A stretch of DNA of 64,000 bases from Streptomyces sp. TLI_146 (GCF_002846415.1 NZ_PJMX01000001.1:7130001-7194000); one strand, 5' to 3'; shown: positions 25,729-34,235, counted from the stretch's first letter. Translations and numbers: made by a program. The notes: generated by a model not told the origin, from the letters alone.

Positions 25729-25747
25729 GTGGGGGCTCCTTCTCAGC

Positions 25748-25803
25748 TGGTTCGGACCAGAGGCTGGCATTGGTCTGGACCAACACGCAAGAGGTCTGCA
25801 CCA
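25748..25803 (-). promoter_or_regulatory. three DasR-like boxes upstream of the LPMO gene
   Basis: Three copies related to the chitinase/DasR element TGGTCTAGACCA: TGGTTCGGACCA (25748-25759), TGGTCTGGACCA (25771-25782, in the near-palindrome TTGGTC-TG-GACCAA) and AGGTCTGCACCA (25792-25803). Starts are 23 and 21 bp apart, about two helical turns. They begin 20 bp before the LPMO start codon. Control by the N-acetylglucosamine sensor DasR is known for Streptomyces chitinase genes; its extension to this gene is inference. Confidence 0.65.
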
Positions 25804-25907
25804 ATTGGCTCGATCGCCGACGGGTGGCGGGAGGCCGGCGAGGACACGCGTTCGGGGTTATCCACAGGGCTGGTGAGGGCGTTCCGCGACGCGTACGGTT
25901 TCGTGGC

Positions 25908-26741
25908 ATGAAGATCCTCATCAGCGCCGACATGGAGGGCGCCACCGGTGTCACCTGGCCCGCCGACGTGCTGCCGGGCACCCCGCAGTGGGAGCGCTGC
26001 CGCGGCTTGTTCACGTCGGATGTGAACGCGGCGGCGCTGGGTTTCTTCGAAGGCGGCGCCGACGACGTCCTCATCAATGAGGCGCACTGGTCCATGCGCA
26101 ATCTGCTGCTGGAGCGACTGGACGAGCGCGTGGAGATGCTCACCGGACGGCACAAGTCGCTGTCCATGGTCGAGGGCGTCCAGCACGGCGACGTGGACGG
26201 GATCGCGTTCGTCGGCTACCACACGGGCGCGGGCGCCGAGGGCGTGCTGGCCCACACCTATCTCGCCAACTCCATCACGGGCGTCTGGCTGAACGGGACG
26301 AGGGCGAGCGAGGGCCTGCTCAACGCGCACGTGGTCGCGGAGTACGGAGTGCCGGTGGTCCTGGTCACCGGCGACGACCTGACCTGCGCGGACGCGGAGG
26401 GGTACGCACCGGGGGCGCACAAGGTGGCGGTCAAGGACCACGTCTCGCGGTACGCGGCGGTGTGCCGCACCCCGGCGCGTACCGCCGCCGACATCAGGGC
26501 GGCCGCCAAGGCGGCGGTAGGCCTGGCGGTGCGTCAGGACCCGGTGCGAGGCGGGCCGTTCACCGTCGAGCTCGAATTCGACGCGGAGCATCTGGCGATG
26601 GCCGCCACGGTGGTCCCGGGCGCCGAGCGGACCGGGGAGCGCCGCGTCGCCTACACGAGCGACACCATGTACGAGGGCATCCGCACCTTCAAGGCGGTCA
26701 CCACGATCGTCTCGGCCGCGGTGGAGGAGCAGTATGGCTGA
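25908..26741 (+). CDS. M55 family D-aminopeptidase (DppA type)
   Basis: A 277-residue zinc D-aminopeptidase of the DppA family, which removes D-amino acids (D-Ala in the Bacillus enzyme) from short peptides. Metal and catalytic residues match B. subtilis DppA almost by number: Asp8 and Glu10 (SADMEG), His60 (NEAHWS), His105 (VGYHTG), His116 (AHTY) and Glu135 (RASEGLLN). The start ATG 25908 has no Shine-Dalgarno; TACGGT (25894-25899) ends 8 nt before it, so it may be leaderless. It heads a four-peptidase operon and overlaps the next gene by 8 nt. Confidence 0.93.
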   Translation: MKILISADMEGATGVTWPADVLPGTPQWERCRGLFTSDVNAAALGFFEGGADDVLINEAHWSMRNLLLERLDERVEMLTGRHKSLSMVEGVQHGDVDGIAFVGYHTGAGAEGVLAHTYLANSITGVWLNGTRASEGLLNAHVVAEYGVPVVLVTGDDLTCADAEGYAPGAHKVAVKDHVSRYAAVCRTPARTAADIRAAAKAAVGLAVRQDPVRGGPFTVELEFDAEHLAMAATVVPGAERTGERRVAYTSDTMYEGIRTFKAVTTIVSAAVEEQYG

Positions 26742-28059
26742 GCACATCGACGGCCGGGCGCTGGACGAGGTCGTGTCGTTCACCTCGGAGCTCATCAGGA
26801 TCGACACCACCAACCGGGGCGGCGGGGACTGCCGCGAGCGCCCGGCCGCCGAGTACGTGGCGGAACGGCTCGCCGCCACCGGTCTGGAGCCCGTCCTCCT
26901 GGAACGGACGCCCGGGCGCACCAACGTGGTGGCGCGCATCGAGGGCACCGACCCCTCCGCCGATGCCCTCCTGGTCCACGGCCACCTCGACGTGGTGCCC
27001 GCCGAGGCCGCCGACTGGGAGGTGCACCCCTTCTCCGGGGAGATCCGCGACGGCGTGGTGTGGGGGCGCGGCGCCATCGACATGAAGAACATGGACGCGA
27101 TGGTCCTGGCGGTCGTCCGGGCCTGGGCGCGCGCGGGGATCCGCCCCCGCCGGGACATCGTCATCGCGTACACCGCGGACGAGGAGGCCAGCGCGATCGA
27201 CGGCTCCGGCTTCCTCGCCGACCACCACCCCGGCTTGTTCGAGGGGTGCACCGAAGGCATCAGCGAAGCGGGCGCGTTCACCTTCCACGCGGGCCCCGGT
27301 ACGGCCCTCTACCCGATCGCGGCGGGCGAGCGCGGCACCGGCTGGCTGAAGCTCACCGCCCACGGCCGGGCGGGCCACGGCTCCAAGGTGAACCGGGCCA
27401 ACGCGGTCAGCCGCCTGGCCGCCGCGATCGCCCGGATCGGGGAGCACCAGTGGCCGGTCCGGCTCACCCCGACAGTCCGCGCGGCCCTGGCCGAGCTCGC
27501 CGCGGTGTACGGGATCGCGGCCGACCCGGCCGCCCCCGACTTCGACGTGGACGAGCTCCTCGGCAAGCTCGGTCCGGCCGCCGCCCTGGTCGAGGCGACC
27601 GTGCGCAACAGCGCCAACCCGACGATGCTCGAAGCCGGTTACAAGATCAATGTGATTCCGGGCCACGCCACCGCCTATGTGGACGGGCGGATCCTGCCGG
27701 GCGGCGAGGACGAGTTCCGCGACACGCTCGACCGGCTCACCGGCCCCGACGTCGACTGGGAGTTCCACCACAAGGAGGTCGCCCTCCAGGCCCCGGTCGA
27801 CTCCCCGACGTACGCCAAACTGCGCGCGGCCGTCGAGAAGTTCGCCCCCGAGGGGCGCGTCGTGCCGTACTGCATGTCCGGCGGCACCGACGCCAAGCAG
27901 TTCTCCCGGCTCGGCATCACCGGCTACGGCTTCTCACCGCTGAGACTGCCGCCCGGCTTCGACTACCCGGCGCTGTTCCACGGCGTCGACGAACGGGTCC
28001 CGGTGGACGCGCTGCACTTCGGCGTGCGCGTCCTCGATCACTATCTGCGCGCGGCGTAG
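26734..28059 (+). CDS. M20/M25/M40 family metallopeptidase
   Basis: A 441-residue di-zinc peptidase or deacylase of the M20 family. Motifs: LVHGHLDVVPA (first metal His and catalytic Asp), WGRGAIDMKNMDA (bridging Asp), YTADEEAS (catalytic Glu and metal Glu), and a C-terminal ALFHGVDERVPVDALHFG (metal His). The dimerisation domain lies in between. Substrate unknown; dipeptides or N-acyl amino acids are typical. Translationally coupled to the M55 gene (8-nt overlap) and 15 nt upstream of the S9 peptidase gene. Confidence 0.92.
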   Translation: MAEHIDGRALDEVVSFTSELIRIDTTNRGGGDCRERPAAEYVAERLAATGLEPVLLERTPGRTNVVARIEGTDPSADALLVHGHLDVVPAEAADWEVHPFSGEIRDGVVWGRGAIDMKNMDAMVLAVVRAWARAGIRPRRDIVIAYTADEEASAIDGSGFLADHHPGLFEGCTEGISEAGAFTFHAGPGTALYPIAAGERGTGWLKLTAHGRAGHGSKVNRANAVSRLAAAIARIGEHQWPVRLTPTVRAALAELAAVYGIAADPAAPDFDVDELLGKLGPAAALVEATVRNSANPTMLEAGYKINVIPGHATAYVDGRILPGGEDEFRDTLDRLTGPDVDWEFHHKEVALQAPVDSPTYAKLRAAVEKFAPEGRVVPYCMSGGTDAKQFSRLGITGYGFSPLRLPPGFDYPALFHGVDERVPVDALHFGVRVLDHYLRAA

Positions 28060-28074
28060 GGGGAGTGGGAAGAC

Positions 28075-30096
28075 ATGGTGCCCATCGGGCCTTACGGAAC
28101 GTGGCCGTCGCCCATCGACGCCGAGCTCGCCGCCAGCCGCGACGGGTCACCCGACTTCGTCGGGGTCGTCGGCGAGGAGGTGTGGTGGAGCGAGCCGCGC
28201 CCCACCGAGGGCGGCCGCCGCGCCCTGGTCCGGCGCCGGGCGGACGGAGAGGCACGGACGCTGCTGCCCGCGCCGTGGAACGTACGAACGCGCGTCATCG
28301 AGTACGGCGGCCAGCCCTGGGCCGCCGTCCCGCGCGACGACGGGGGCCCGCTCGTGGTCTTCGCCCACTTCCCGGACCAGCGTCTGTACGTGTACGAGCC
28401 GGACGGCGCCGGGGAGCCGAGGCCGCTCACCCCGCTCTCGGCGGTGGGGCAGGGGCTGCGCTGGGCCGACCCGGTCCTCGTGCCGGAGCGCGGCGAAGTC
28501 TGGTGCGTCCTGGAGGAGTTCACCGGTGACGCGCCCACCGACGTCCGCCGGGTGCTCGCGGCCGTGCCCCTGGACGGCTCGGCCGCCGAGGACCGCGGCC
28601 GGGTCCGCGAGCTCTCCGACGGGCGGCACCGCTTCGTCACCGGCCCCCGACTCTCCCCGGACGGCTCCCGTGCGGCCTACCTCGCCTGGAACCACCCGGA
28701 CATGCCGTGGGACAGCACCGAGCTGATCCTCGCGGACATCGGCGACGACGGGGTCTTCGCGGGCGCGCGGGCGGTCGCGGGCGGCCCCGGCGAATCCATC
28801 GCCCAGGCCGACTGGGCGCCCGACGGCCGGCTGCTCTTCGCCTCCGACCGCACCGGCTGGTGGAACCTCTACCGCACCGACCCGGCCCCCGCGCTCTCGC
28901 CCTCCTCCCACCCGGCGGACCGCGAGGGCGCCGCGGTGCCGCTCTGCCCGCGCGAGGAGGAGTTCGGCGGGCCGCTCTGGCAGCTCGGCCGCCGCTGGTT
29001 CCACCCGCTGGAGAACGGACTGGTCGCCGTGGTCCACGGCAGGGGCGCGACCGCGCTCGGCATCCTGGACCCGGAGAGCGGTGAGGTGGTGGACGCGGCC
29101 GGACCCTGGACCGCCTGGGGCTCCACGCTCGCGGTGCACGGCAGCAGGGTCGTCGGCGTCGCCGCCAGCCCGCGCACGGCGGCCGAGGTGGTCGAGCTGG
29201 ACACCCGGTCGGGCCGCACCCGCGTCGTCGGGCGCGCCCACGACGACCCCGTGGACCCGGCGTACTACCCGGAGCCGCAGATCCGCACCTTCACCGGCCC
29301 GGGCGGCCGCGACATCCACGCCCTGGTCTACCCGCCGCACCACCCCGGCCGGGTGGCGCCCGCCGACGAGCTGCCGCCCTACGTGATCTGGGCGCACGGC
29401 GGCCCCACCAGCCAGGTCCCGCTCGTCCTCGACCTGGAGATCGCCTACTTCACCTCGCGCGGCATCGGCGTGGCCGAGGTCAACTACGGCGGCTCGACGG
29501 GCTACGGACGGGAGTACCGCGACCGGCTGCGCGAGCAGTGGGGCGTCGTCGACGTCGAGGACTGCGCGGCCGTGGCCCGGGCGCTCGCCGACGAGGGCAC
29601 CGTCGACCCCCGGCGGCTCGCGATCAGGGGCGGCAGCGCGGGCGGCTGGACCTCGGCAGCCTCGCTCGCCACCACCGACGTCTACGCCTGCGGCACGGTG
29701 ATCTACCCGGTCCTCGACCTCGCCGACTGGTCCTCGGAGGACGGCACGCACGACTTCGAGTCGCAGTACATGGAGTCCCTCATCGGCCCCCGCGCCGACC
29801 TCCCCGGCAGGTACGAGGAGCGCTCGCCGATCACCCACGCCGAGCGCATCAGCGTGCCGTTCCTGCTGCTCCAGGGGCTCGACGACGTGATCTGCCGCCC
29901 CGTACAGTGCGAACGGTTCCTGGCCAGGACGGCGGGCCGCGGCATACCGCACGCGTACCTCGCCTTCGAGGGCGAGGGACACGGCTTCCGGCGGGCGGAC
30001 ACCATGGTCCGGGCCCTGGAGGCCGAACTCTCCCTGTACGCCCAGACGTTCGGCATCGACCGGCCCGACGTCCCCCTCCTGGAGCTGAAGAAGTGA
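28075..30096 (+). CDS. S9 family prolyl oligopeptidase / acylaminoacyl-peptidase
   Basis: A 673-residue serine peptidase. The N-terminal part (to about 380) is a beta-propeller with repeats such as SPDGSRAAYLAWNHPDMPWD, which screens out large substrates. The C-terminal alpha/beta hydrolase has nucleophile Ser521 in RGGSAGGWT, Asp in QGLDDVICRP and His in GEGHGFR. No signal peptide, so it acts on peptides in the cytoplasm. Start ATG with GGGGGAGTGGGAAGAC upstream. Its stop overlaps the start of the LD-carboxypeptidase gene (GTGA). Confidence 0.92.
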   Translation: MVPIGPYGTWPSPIDAELAASRDGSPDFVGVVGEEVWWSEPRPTEGGRRALVRRRADGEARTLLPAPWNVRTRVIEYGGQPWAAVPRDDGGPLVVFAHFPDQRLYVYEPDGAGEPRPLTPLSAVGQGLRWADPVLVPERGEVWCVLEEFTGDAPTDVRRVLAAVPLDGSAAEDRGRVRELSDGRHRFVTGPRLSPDGSRAAYLAWNHPDMPWDSTELILADIGDDGVFAGARAVAGGPGESIAQADWAPDGRLLFASDRTGWWNLYRTDPAPALSPSSHPADREGAAVPLCPREEEFGGPLWQLGRRWFHPLENGLVAVVHGRGATALGILDPESGEVVDAAGPWTAWGSTLAVHGSRVVGVAASPRTAAEVVELDTRSGRTRVVGRAHDDPVDPAYYPEPQIRTFTGPGGRDIHALVYPPHHPGRVAPADELPPYVIWAHGGPTSQVPLVLDLEIAYFTSRGIGVAEVNYGGSTGYGREYRDRLREQWGVVDVEDCAAVARALADEGTVDPRRLAIRGGSAGGWTSAASLATTDVYACGTVIYPVLDLADWSSEDGTHDFESQYMESLIGPRADLPGRYEERSPITHAERISVPFLLLQGLDDVICRPVQCERFLARTAGRGIPHAYLAFEGEGHGFRRADTMVRALEAELSLYAQTFGIDRPDVPLLELKK

Positions 30097-31040
30097 CCTC
30101 GCCGCACCACGCCCCCGCCCCGCTGACCCGTCCCGCCCGGCTGCGGCCCGGCGCCCGGGTGGCGGTGGTCGCCACCAGCGGGCCGGTGGTGGGGGAGCGG
30201 CTCGACGCGGGCCTGGACATCCTGCGCGGCTGGGACCTCGAACCGGTCGTGATGCCCCATGTCCGCGACCGGCACCCGGAGTTCGGCTACCTCGCGGGCG
30301 CCGACGGGGACCGGGCGCGTGACCTCCAGGAGGCGTGGTGCGACCCGTCGGTCGACGCGGTGCTCGTCGCGCGCGGCGGCTACGGGGCGCAGCGCATGGT
30401 GGACCTGCTCGACTGGGACGCCATGCGCGCCGCCGGGCCCAAGGCGCTGGTCGGCTACAGCGACGTGACCGCGCTGCACGAGGCGTTCGCGATACGGCTG
30501 GGGCTCTCCACCCTGTACGGGCCGATGGTGTCGGCGGCGACCTTCCTCAAGGACGACCCGACCCAGCGCTCCCTGCGCACCACGCTCTTCGACCCCGAGG
30601 CGGCCCGCACGCTCGCCCCGGAGGGCGCCCGCCCGATGGTGCCGGGCCGGGCCCGTGGCGTCACCGTGGGCGGTTGCCTCGCCCTGCTCGCCGCCGGCCT
30701 CGCCACCCCGCACGCCAGGACGTCGGCGCGCGGCGGACTGCTGCTGATCGAGGACGTCGGCGAGGAGGACTACCGGATCGACCGCATCCTCACCCAGCTG
30801 CTGCGCTCGGGCTGGCTGGACGGGGTCGCCGGGGTGGCGCTCGGCTCCTGGGAGGAGTGCGGACCGTACGAGAAGGTGCGGGCCGTGCTGTACGAGCGGC
30901 TCGCCCCGCTCGGGGTGCCGGTGGTGGAGCACTTCGGCTTCGGCCACTGCACCCCCTCGCTGACCCTGCCGCTGGGGGTGCCCGCGGTGCTCGACGCCGA
31001 CGCGGGCACGCTCACGCTGGAGGTGCCCGCGCTGGTGTAG
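30093..31040 (+). CDS. S66 family LD-carboxypeptidase
   Basis: A 315-residue LD-carboxypeptidase A-type (MccF/LdcA) serine peptidase, which removes C-terminal D-amino acids from murein tetrapeptides or inactivates aminoacyl-nucleotide antibiotics. Catalytic Ser123 lies in GYSDVTAL, the Glu in LLIEDVGEEDYRID and the His in FGHCTPSLTLPLG. No signal peptide. Start is GTG 30093 in the GTGA overlap with the S9 gene. It is the last gene of the four-peptidase operon, whose first and last members both act at D-amino acids. Confidence 0.92.
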   Translation: MTSPHHAPAPLTRPARLRPGARVAVVATSGPVVGERLDAGLDILRGWDLEPVVMPHVRDRHPEFGYLAGADGDRARDLQEAWCDPSVDAVLVARGGYGAQRMVDLLDWDAMRAAGPKALVGYSDVTALHEAFAIRLGLSTLYGPMVSAATFLKDDPTQRSLRTTLFDPEAARTLAPEGARPMVPGRARGVTVGGCLALLAAGLATPHARTSARGGLLLIEDVGEEDYRIDRILTQLLRSGWLDGVAGVALGSWEECGPYEKVRAVLYERLAPLGVPVVEHFGFGHCTPSLTLPLGVPAVLDADAGTLTLEVPALV

Positions 31041-31041
31041 C

Positions 31042-31110
31042 GCGTACGCCATCGAGACGTACGCCTCGACGGAGACGTACGGCATGGAGGCGTACGGCAG
31101 GGAGGTGTAC
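31042..31110. repeat. short tandem repeat, 15-18 bp units
   Basis: About five degenerate units beginning CGTACGCC or CGTACGGC and ending GAG(A/G), for example CGTACGGCATGGAGG then CGTACGGCAGGGAGG. They fill the gap between the convergent LD-carboxypeptidase and adenosine deaminase genes. In one plus frame they would read as xYGxE pentapeptides, but no start codon or ribosome site goes with that frame. Confidence 0.6.
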
Positions 31111-31118
31111 GCCGTCCG

Positions 31119-32210
31119 CTACAGGGCGGCGTAGCCCGGGCGGACCAGTTCGTCGATGATGCGGCGGCGCTCCGGCAGCGGCAGGAACGCGGCCTCCACG
31201 GCGGCGACGGTGAACTGCTCGAACACCTCGGGCCCGTAACCGAAGGCGTCCACCATGTGCTGGAACTCCTCGCTCATGGTGGTGCCGGAGACCAGCCGGT
31301 TGTCGGTGTTCAGGGTGACCCGGAAACCGAGGCGGCGCAGCAGGTCGATCGGGTGCGAGGCGTAGTCCTTGGCCGCACCGGTCTGGAGGTTGGAGGTCGG
31401 GCAGACCTCCAGGGCGATGCGGTTGTCGCGCAGATAGGAGGCGAGGTGGCCCAGGTCCGCCGTGCCGTCCTCGTGCACCGTGATGTCGTCGGTGATCCGC
31501 ACCCCGTGGCCGACGCGCTCGGCGCCGCAGATCTGCACGGCCTCGTGGATCGACTCCGCGCCGACGGCCTCGCCCGCGTGGATGGTGAAGTGGCAGTTCG
31601 ACCGCTTCAGGTGCTGGAAGGCGGGCAGGTGGCGGGCCGGCGGGTTGCCGATCTCGCCGCCCGCGATGTCGAACCCGGCCACCCCGCGCTCGCGGTGCGC
31701 CACGGTCAGCTCGGCGATCTCCAGGGAACGGTCGGTGTGGCGCATGCCGGTGAGCAGCGCGCGGACCGTGATCTTCCCACCGGTGCGGCGCTCGCCCTCG
31801 CGGAACCCGGCGTTCACCGCGTCGACGACCTCGTCGAGGGTGAGTCCGCGCTCCAGGTGCTGCTCGGGCGCGTACCGCACCTCCGCGTAGACGACCCCGT
31901 CCGCCGCCAGGTCCTCGGCGCACTCCGCCGCGATCCGCTCCAGCGCCTCGCGGGTCTGCATCACCGCGCAGGTGTGGGCGAAGGTCTCCAGATAGCGCTC
32001 CAGGGAGCCGGAGTCGGCCGCGTCGCGGAACCAGACCGCGAGCGCCGCCGGATCCTCGGTCGGCAGGCCCTCGTAGCCGCACGCGCGGGCCAGTTCGACG
32101 ATCGTGGCGGGGCGCAGACCACCGTCGAGGTGGTCGTGGAGGACGGCCTTGGGCGCGCGGCGTATCCAGTCGGCGACGGACTGGGCGGCAGGGTTGTCAG
32201 ACAAGTGCAT
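31119..32210 (-). CDS. add: adenosine deaminase
   Basis: A 363-residue zinc TIM-barrel hydrolase that deaminates adenosine (and deoxyadenosine) to inosine in purine salvage. Zn ligands His25 and His27 lie in VLHDHLDGGL; the catalytic Glu lies in TIHAGEAVG; then GHGVRITDD and the Zn Asp in LNTDNRLVSGT. The second Asp of the usual NTDD is Asn here. Start ATG 32210 has no Shine-Dalgarno, while TACACT (32219-32224) ends 8 nt before it, suggesting a leaderless message. A GntR-type palindrome covers codons 3-6. The GntR gene lies 32 nt upstream on the same strand. Confidence 0.93.
   Translation of the reverse strand: MHLSDNPAAQSVADWIRRAPKAVLHDHLDGGLRPATIVELARACGYEGLPTEDPAALAVWFRDAADSGSLERYLETFAHTCAVMQTREALERIAAECAEDLAADGVVYAEVRYAPEQHLERGLTLDEVVDAVNAGFREGERRTGGKITVRALLTGMRHTDRSLEIAELTVAHRERGVAGFDIAGGEIGNPPARHLPAFQHLKRSNCHFTIHAGEAVGAESIHEAVQICGAERVGHGVRITDDITVHEDGTADLGHLASYLRDNRIALEVCPTSNLQTGAAKDYASHPIDLLRRLGFRVTLNTDNRLVSGTTMSEEFQHMVDAFGYGPEVFEQFTVAAVEAAFLPLPERRRIIDELVRPGYAAL
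32193..32205 (-). promoter_or_regulatory. GntR-type operator at the start of add
   Basis: TTGTC-A-GACAA on the plus strand (32194-32204). On the coding strand the context CACTTGTCTGACAA is identical over 14 bp to the site before the GntR gene. It lies inside the first codons of add, just downstream of the predicted transcription start, so a bound repressor would act as a roadblock. Confidence 0.6.
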
Positions 32211-32242
32211 GACCGGGGAGTGTACAGCCTCGGTCGCGCGGG

Positions 32243-32983
32243 CTAGCCGCTCTGCAGTACGGGCAGCGCCGGGGAGCCGGTCGGGAGCATGTGCTTGGCG
32301 GCCAGGACGGGGGTGCCTTCCACCCGTACGACCTGCGTGATCAGTACGGCCGGGGTGTCGGCAGGGCGGTCCAGCTGCTCGCCCCGGCGGCGGCCGAGGA
32401 GGGTCGCCGTGACCCCGCTGTGCGCGGTCAGCGGCACGCCACGGGAGGCGTCCGCCAGGACCGCGAGCATCGACCGGGCGGGCTCGTCGGCGAGGGCCGC
32501 CGCGAACGCCGGGTGCAGGCGTTCGAGGACGTCCTGGGGAGCGGCCCACTCATGGCAGAGCGCCACCGCCAGCGCCTCGCCGACCAGCACCGTCTCCCAG
32601 AACCGCAGCTCCGCGCCGGCGGCCGGGAGCAGGTGCTGGGTGGTGAAGTCGGTCGGCTCCTCGACGCTGCGCAGCAGGGCGCGCACCCGCACCGGGCCGC
32701 CCGTGCCGAGCAGCTCCTCCAGCGGCTGGAGCTGCTCGAAGCCGCGCCGGGGCGGCCGGTCGTTGACGGTCCGCCCCACGCCCCGGCGCACCGAGAGCAG
32801 CCCGTCCTCCTGGAGCAGCAGCAGCGCCTCGCGCAGCGCCGGGCGACTCACCCCCAGCTCGCCCGCGAGCCTGGGCTCCGAGGGCAGGGTGGAGCCCGGC
32901 GGGTAGGTGCCGTCGTGGATCGCGTCGGCGATCCGCTCGTACAGGGCGACGACCGGCCTGCGCTGCTGTCCGCTGACTGCCAT
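32243..32983 (-). CDS. GntR family regulator with UTRA domain
   Basis: A 246-residue HutC-subfamily regulator. The winged helix (about 10-75) has STLPSEPRLAGELGVSRPALREALLLL, and a C-terminal UTRA ligand domain (about 95-240) ends VRVEGTPVLAAKHMLPTG. UTRA domains bind small effectors such as sugar phosphates or other metabolites. Start ATG 32983: a -10-like CATGCT (32990-32995) ends 6 nt before it and a -35 TTGTCA (33014-33019) lies 18 bp further, within the palindromic site. It probably represses itself and add; the effector may be a nucleoside or a purine metabolite, which is inference. Confidence 0.9.
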   Translation of the reverse strand: MAVSGQQRRPVVALYERIADAIHDGTYPPGSTLPSEPRLAGELGVSRPALREALLLLQEDGLLSVRRGVGRTVNDRPPRRGFEQLQPLEELLGTGGPVRVRALLRSVEEPTDFTTQHLLPAAGAELRFWETVLVGEALAVALCHEWAAPQDVLERLHPAFAAALADEPARSMLAVLADASRGVPLTAHSGVTATLLGRRRGEQLDRPADTPAVLITQVVRVEGTPVLAAKHMLPTGSPALPVLQSG

Positions 32984-33007
32984 GGCGCAAGCATGGCCCG
33001 GCCGTCA

Positions 33008-33020
33008 CTTGTCTGACAAG
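33008..33020 (-). promoter_or_regulatory. GntR-type operator overlapping the -35 box of the GntR gene
   Basis: CTTGTC-T-GACAAG, a perfect 13-bp palindrome of the GT-x3-AC GntR type. It overlaps the -35 (TTGTCA, 33014-33019) of the predicted promoter of the regulator gene. Fourteen bases (CACTTGTCTGACAA) are identical to the site at the start of add. Confidence 0.65.
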
Positions 33021-33190
33021 GCGGGCCCGGGTGGGTCGCCCCGCGCCGGTCCGGACCGGGATGCCCGGCTCACCCGTACGGACCGCTTCAGCGCCCCTTC
33101 CCGTACGGGACCCGTCCATCCTGTACGGAAGGGGTGTCCACCACTCCTCGAAGGTACGCACCCAGCAGCACCCCCAGAAAGGGCCGGGTC

Positions 33191-33436
33191 ATGAGCCCCA
33201 AGGACGCGTCGGGCGGGACGAAGGGCGGCACGGGGTTCGGAGGCGCCCTCACGCCGTCGAGGATCGCGGTCGGCGCGATCGCGGTCCTCGCCCTGATCTT
33301 CATCTTCGAGAACACCCGCCAGGTCAAGATCCGGCTGCTGATCCCCGAGGTCTCCATGCCGCTCTATCTGGCACTGCTCGCGGTGTTCGTGGTCGGGGTG
33401 ATCTGCGGGGGCTACTTCATTCGCCGCAAGGGCTGA
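33191..33436 (+). CDS. LapA/DUF1049-type small membrane protein
   Basis: An 81-residue protein with two predicted transmembrane helices (about residues 24-40 and 57-76) joined by a short basic loop, ENTRQVKIRLL, which is the hallmark of the LapA (lipopolysaccharide assembly protein A) domain family. In Gram-positives the function is unknown. A 20-residue polar, Gly/Lys-rich N-terminus precedes the first helix and the C-terminus is RRKG. Start ATG 33191 has AAAGGG upstream. Confidence 0.8.
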   Translation: MSPKDASGGTKGGTGFGGALTPSRIAVGAIAVLALIFIFENTRQVKIRLLIPEVSMPLYLALLAVFVVGVICGGYFIRRKG

Positions 33437-33519
33437 TTGTTGTGGCCGGGTAATCGTCAACTCGCCGTATATCGTGTCCGTTTGGCAGGGCACAGGCGGT
33501 GAGGGCGAGGAGTGCGAGC

Positions 33520-33956
33520 ATGAAGTTCAAGGCCACGGTCATCCCGTCCGGGAACGCGCTGGGCGTGGAGGTGCCGCAGGAGGTCGTCGACGGGCTCGGG
33601 CAGGGCAAGCGGCCGCCCGTGGTCGTCGCGGTCAACGGCCACTCCTGGCGCACCCGGATCGCCGCCATGCGCGGCCAGATCCTCATCGGCATCAGCGCGG
33701 CCAACCGCGAGGCGAGCGGGGTCGACCTGGGCGAGGAGATCGAGGTCGACGTCCAGCTCGACGACGAGCCGCGCGTGGTGGAGGCACCGGACGACCTCGC
33801 GGCGGTGCTCGACGCGGATCCCGCGCTGCGGGGGCGTACGAGCGGATGGCGTTCGGCCTCAAGCGCAAGCAGGTGGGGGAGATCGAGAGCGCGAAGAGTC
33901 CGGAGACGCGGCAGCGGCGGATCGAGAAGTTGGTGGAGTCCTTGCGGGGCAAGTAG
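33520..33956 (+). pseudogene. DUF1905 + YdeI/OmpD-associated family protein, frame broken by one missing G, probably a sequence error
   Basis: The first frame gives a DUF1905 domain (MKFKATVIPSGNALGVEVP to LDADPALRG). The YdeI/OmdA-like C-terminus (AYERMAFGLKRKQVGEIESA, then KSPETRQRRIEKLVESLRGK) follows in another frame. The break is at a run of five G (33830-33834). With six G the two halves join as PALRGAYERMAFGLKRKQ in a normal 145-residue protein ending at 33956. Function of the family is not known. Start ATG 33520 has GAGGAG about 7 nt upstream. Confidence 0.8.
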
Positions 33957-33969
33957 GTCTTGGCCCGGG

Positions 33970-34217
33970 GTTTGTCTGCGGGCCGGTGGTGGGTTGCTCG
34001 CGCCGTTCTTCGCACCCCTGAGGGGGGTGCGAAGCTCGGGGCGGGCGGGCTGCCCGGGGGCCCGGTGTTTGTCTGCGGGCCGTCCCCAACTGGTCGCGCC
34101 GTTCCCCGCGCCCCTAAAGGTGCCGCTCCGCGGCAATCCCCTGGGCGCCCCGCAGGGGCGCATCTAAGGGGCGCGGGGAACTGCGCGACCAGCCCACCAC
34201 CGGCCCGCAGACGAACC
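33970..34217. repeat. cluster of three ~50-bp GGGGCGCGGGGAACTGCGCG repeats (units C1-C3)
   Basis: C1 (33970-34018) and C2 (34067-34115) are in reverse orientation and C3 (34168-34217) is forward; C2 and C3 face each other and can pair. C1 is diverged, with a local GCACCCCTGAGGGGGTGC hairpin replacing the usual end. The cluster fills the gap between the YdeI-like gene and the GNAT gene, which otherwise contains only the GNAT promoter. Confidence 0.75.
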
Positions 34218-34235
34218 CCGGGCTACCCTGACCCC

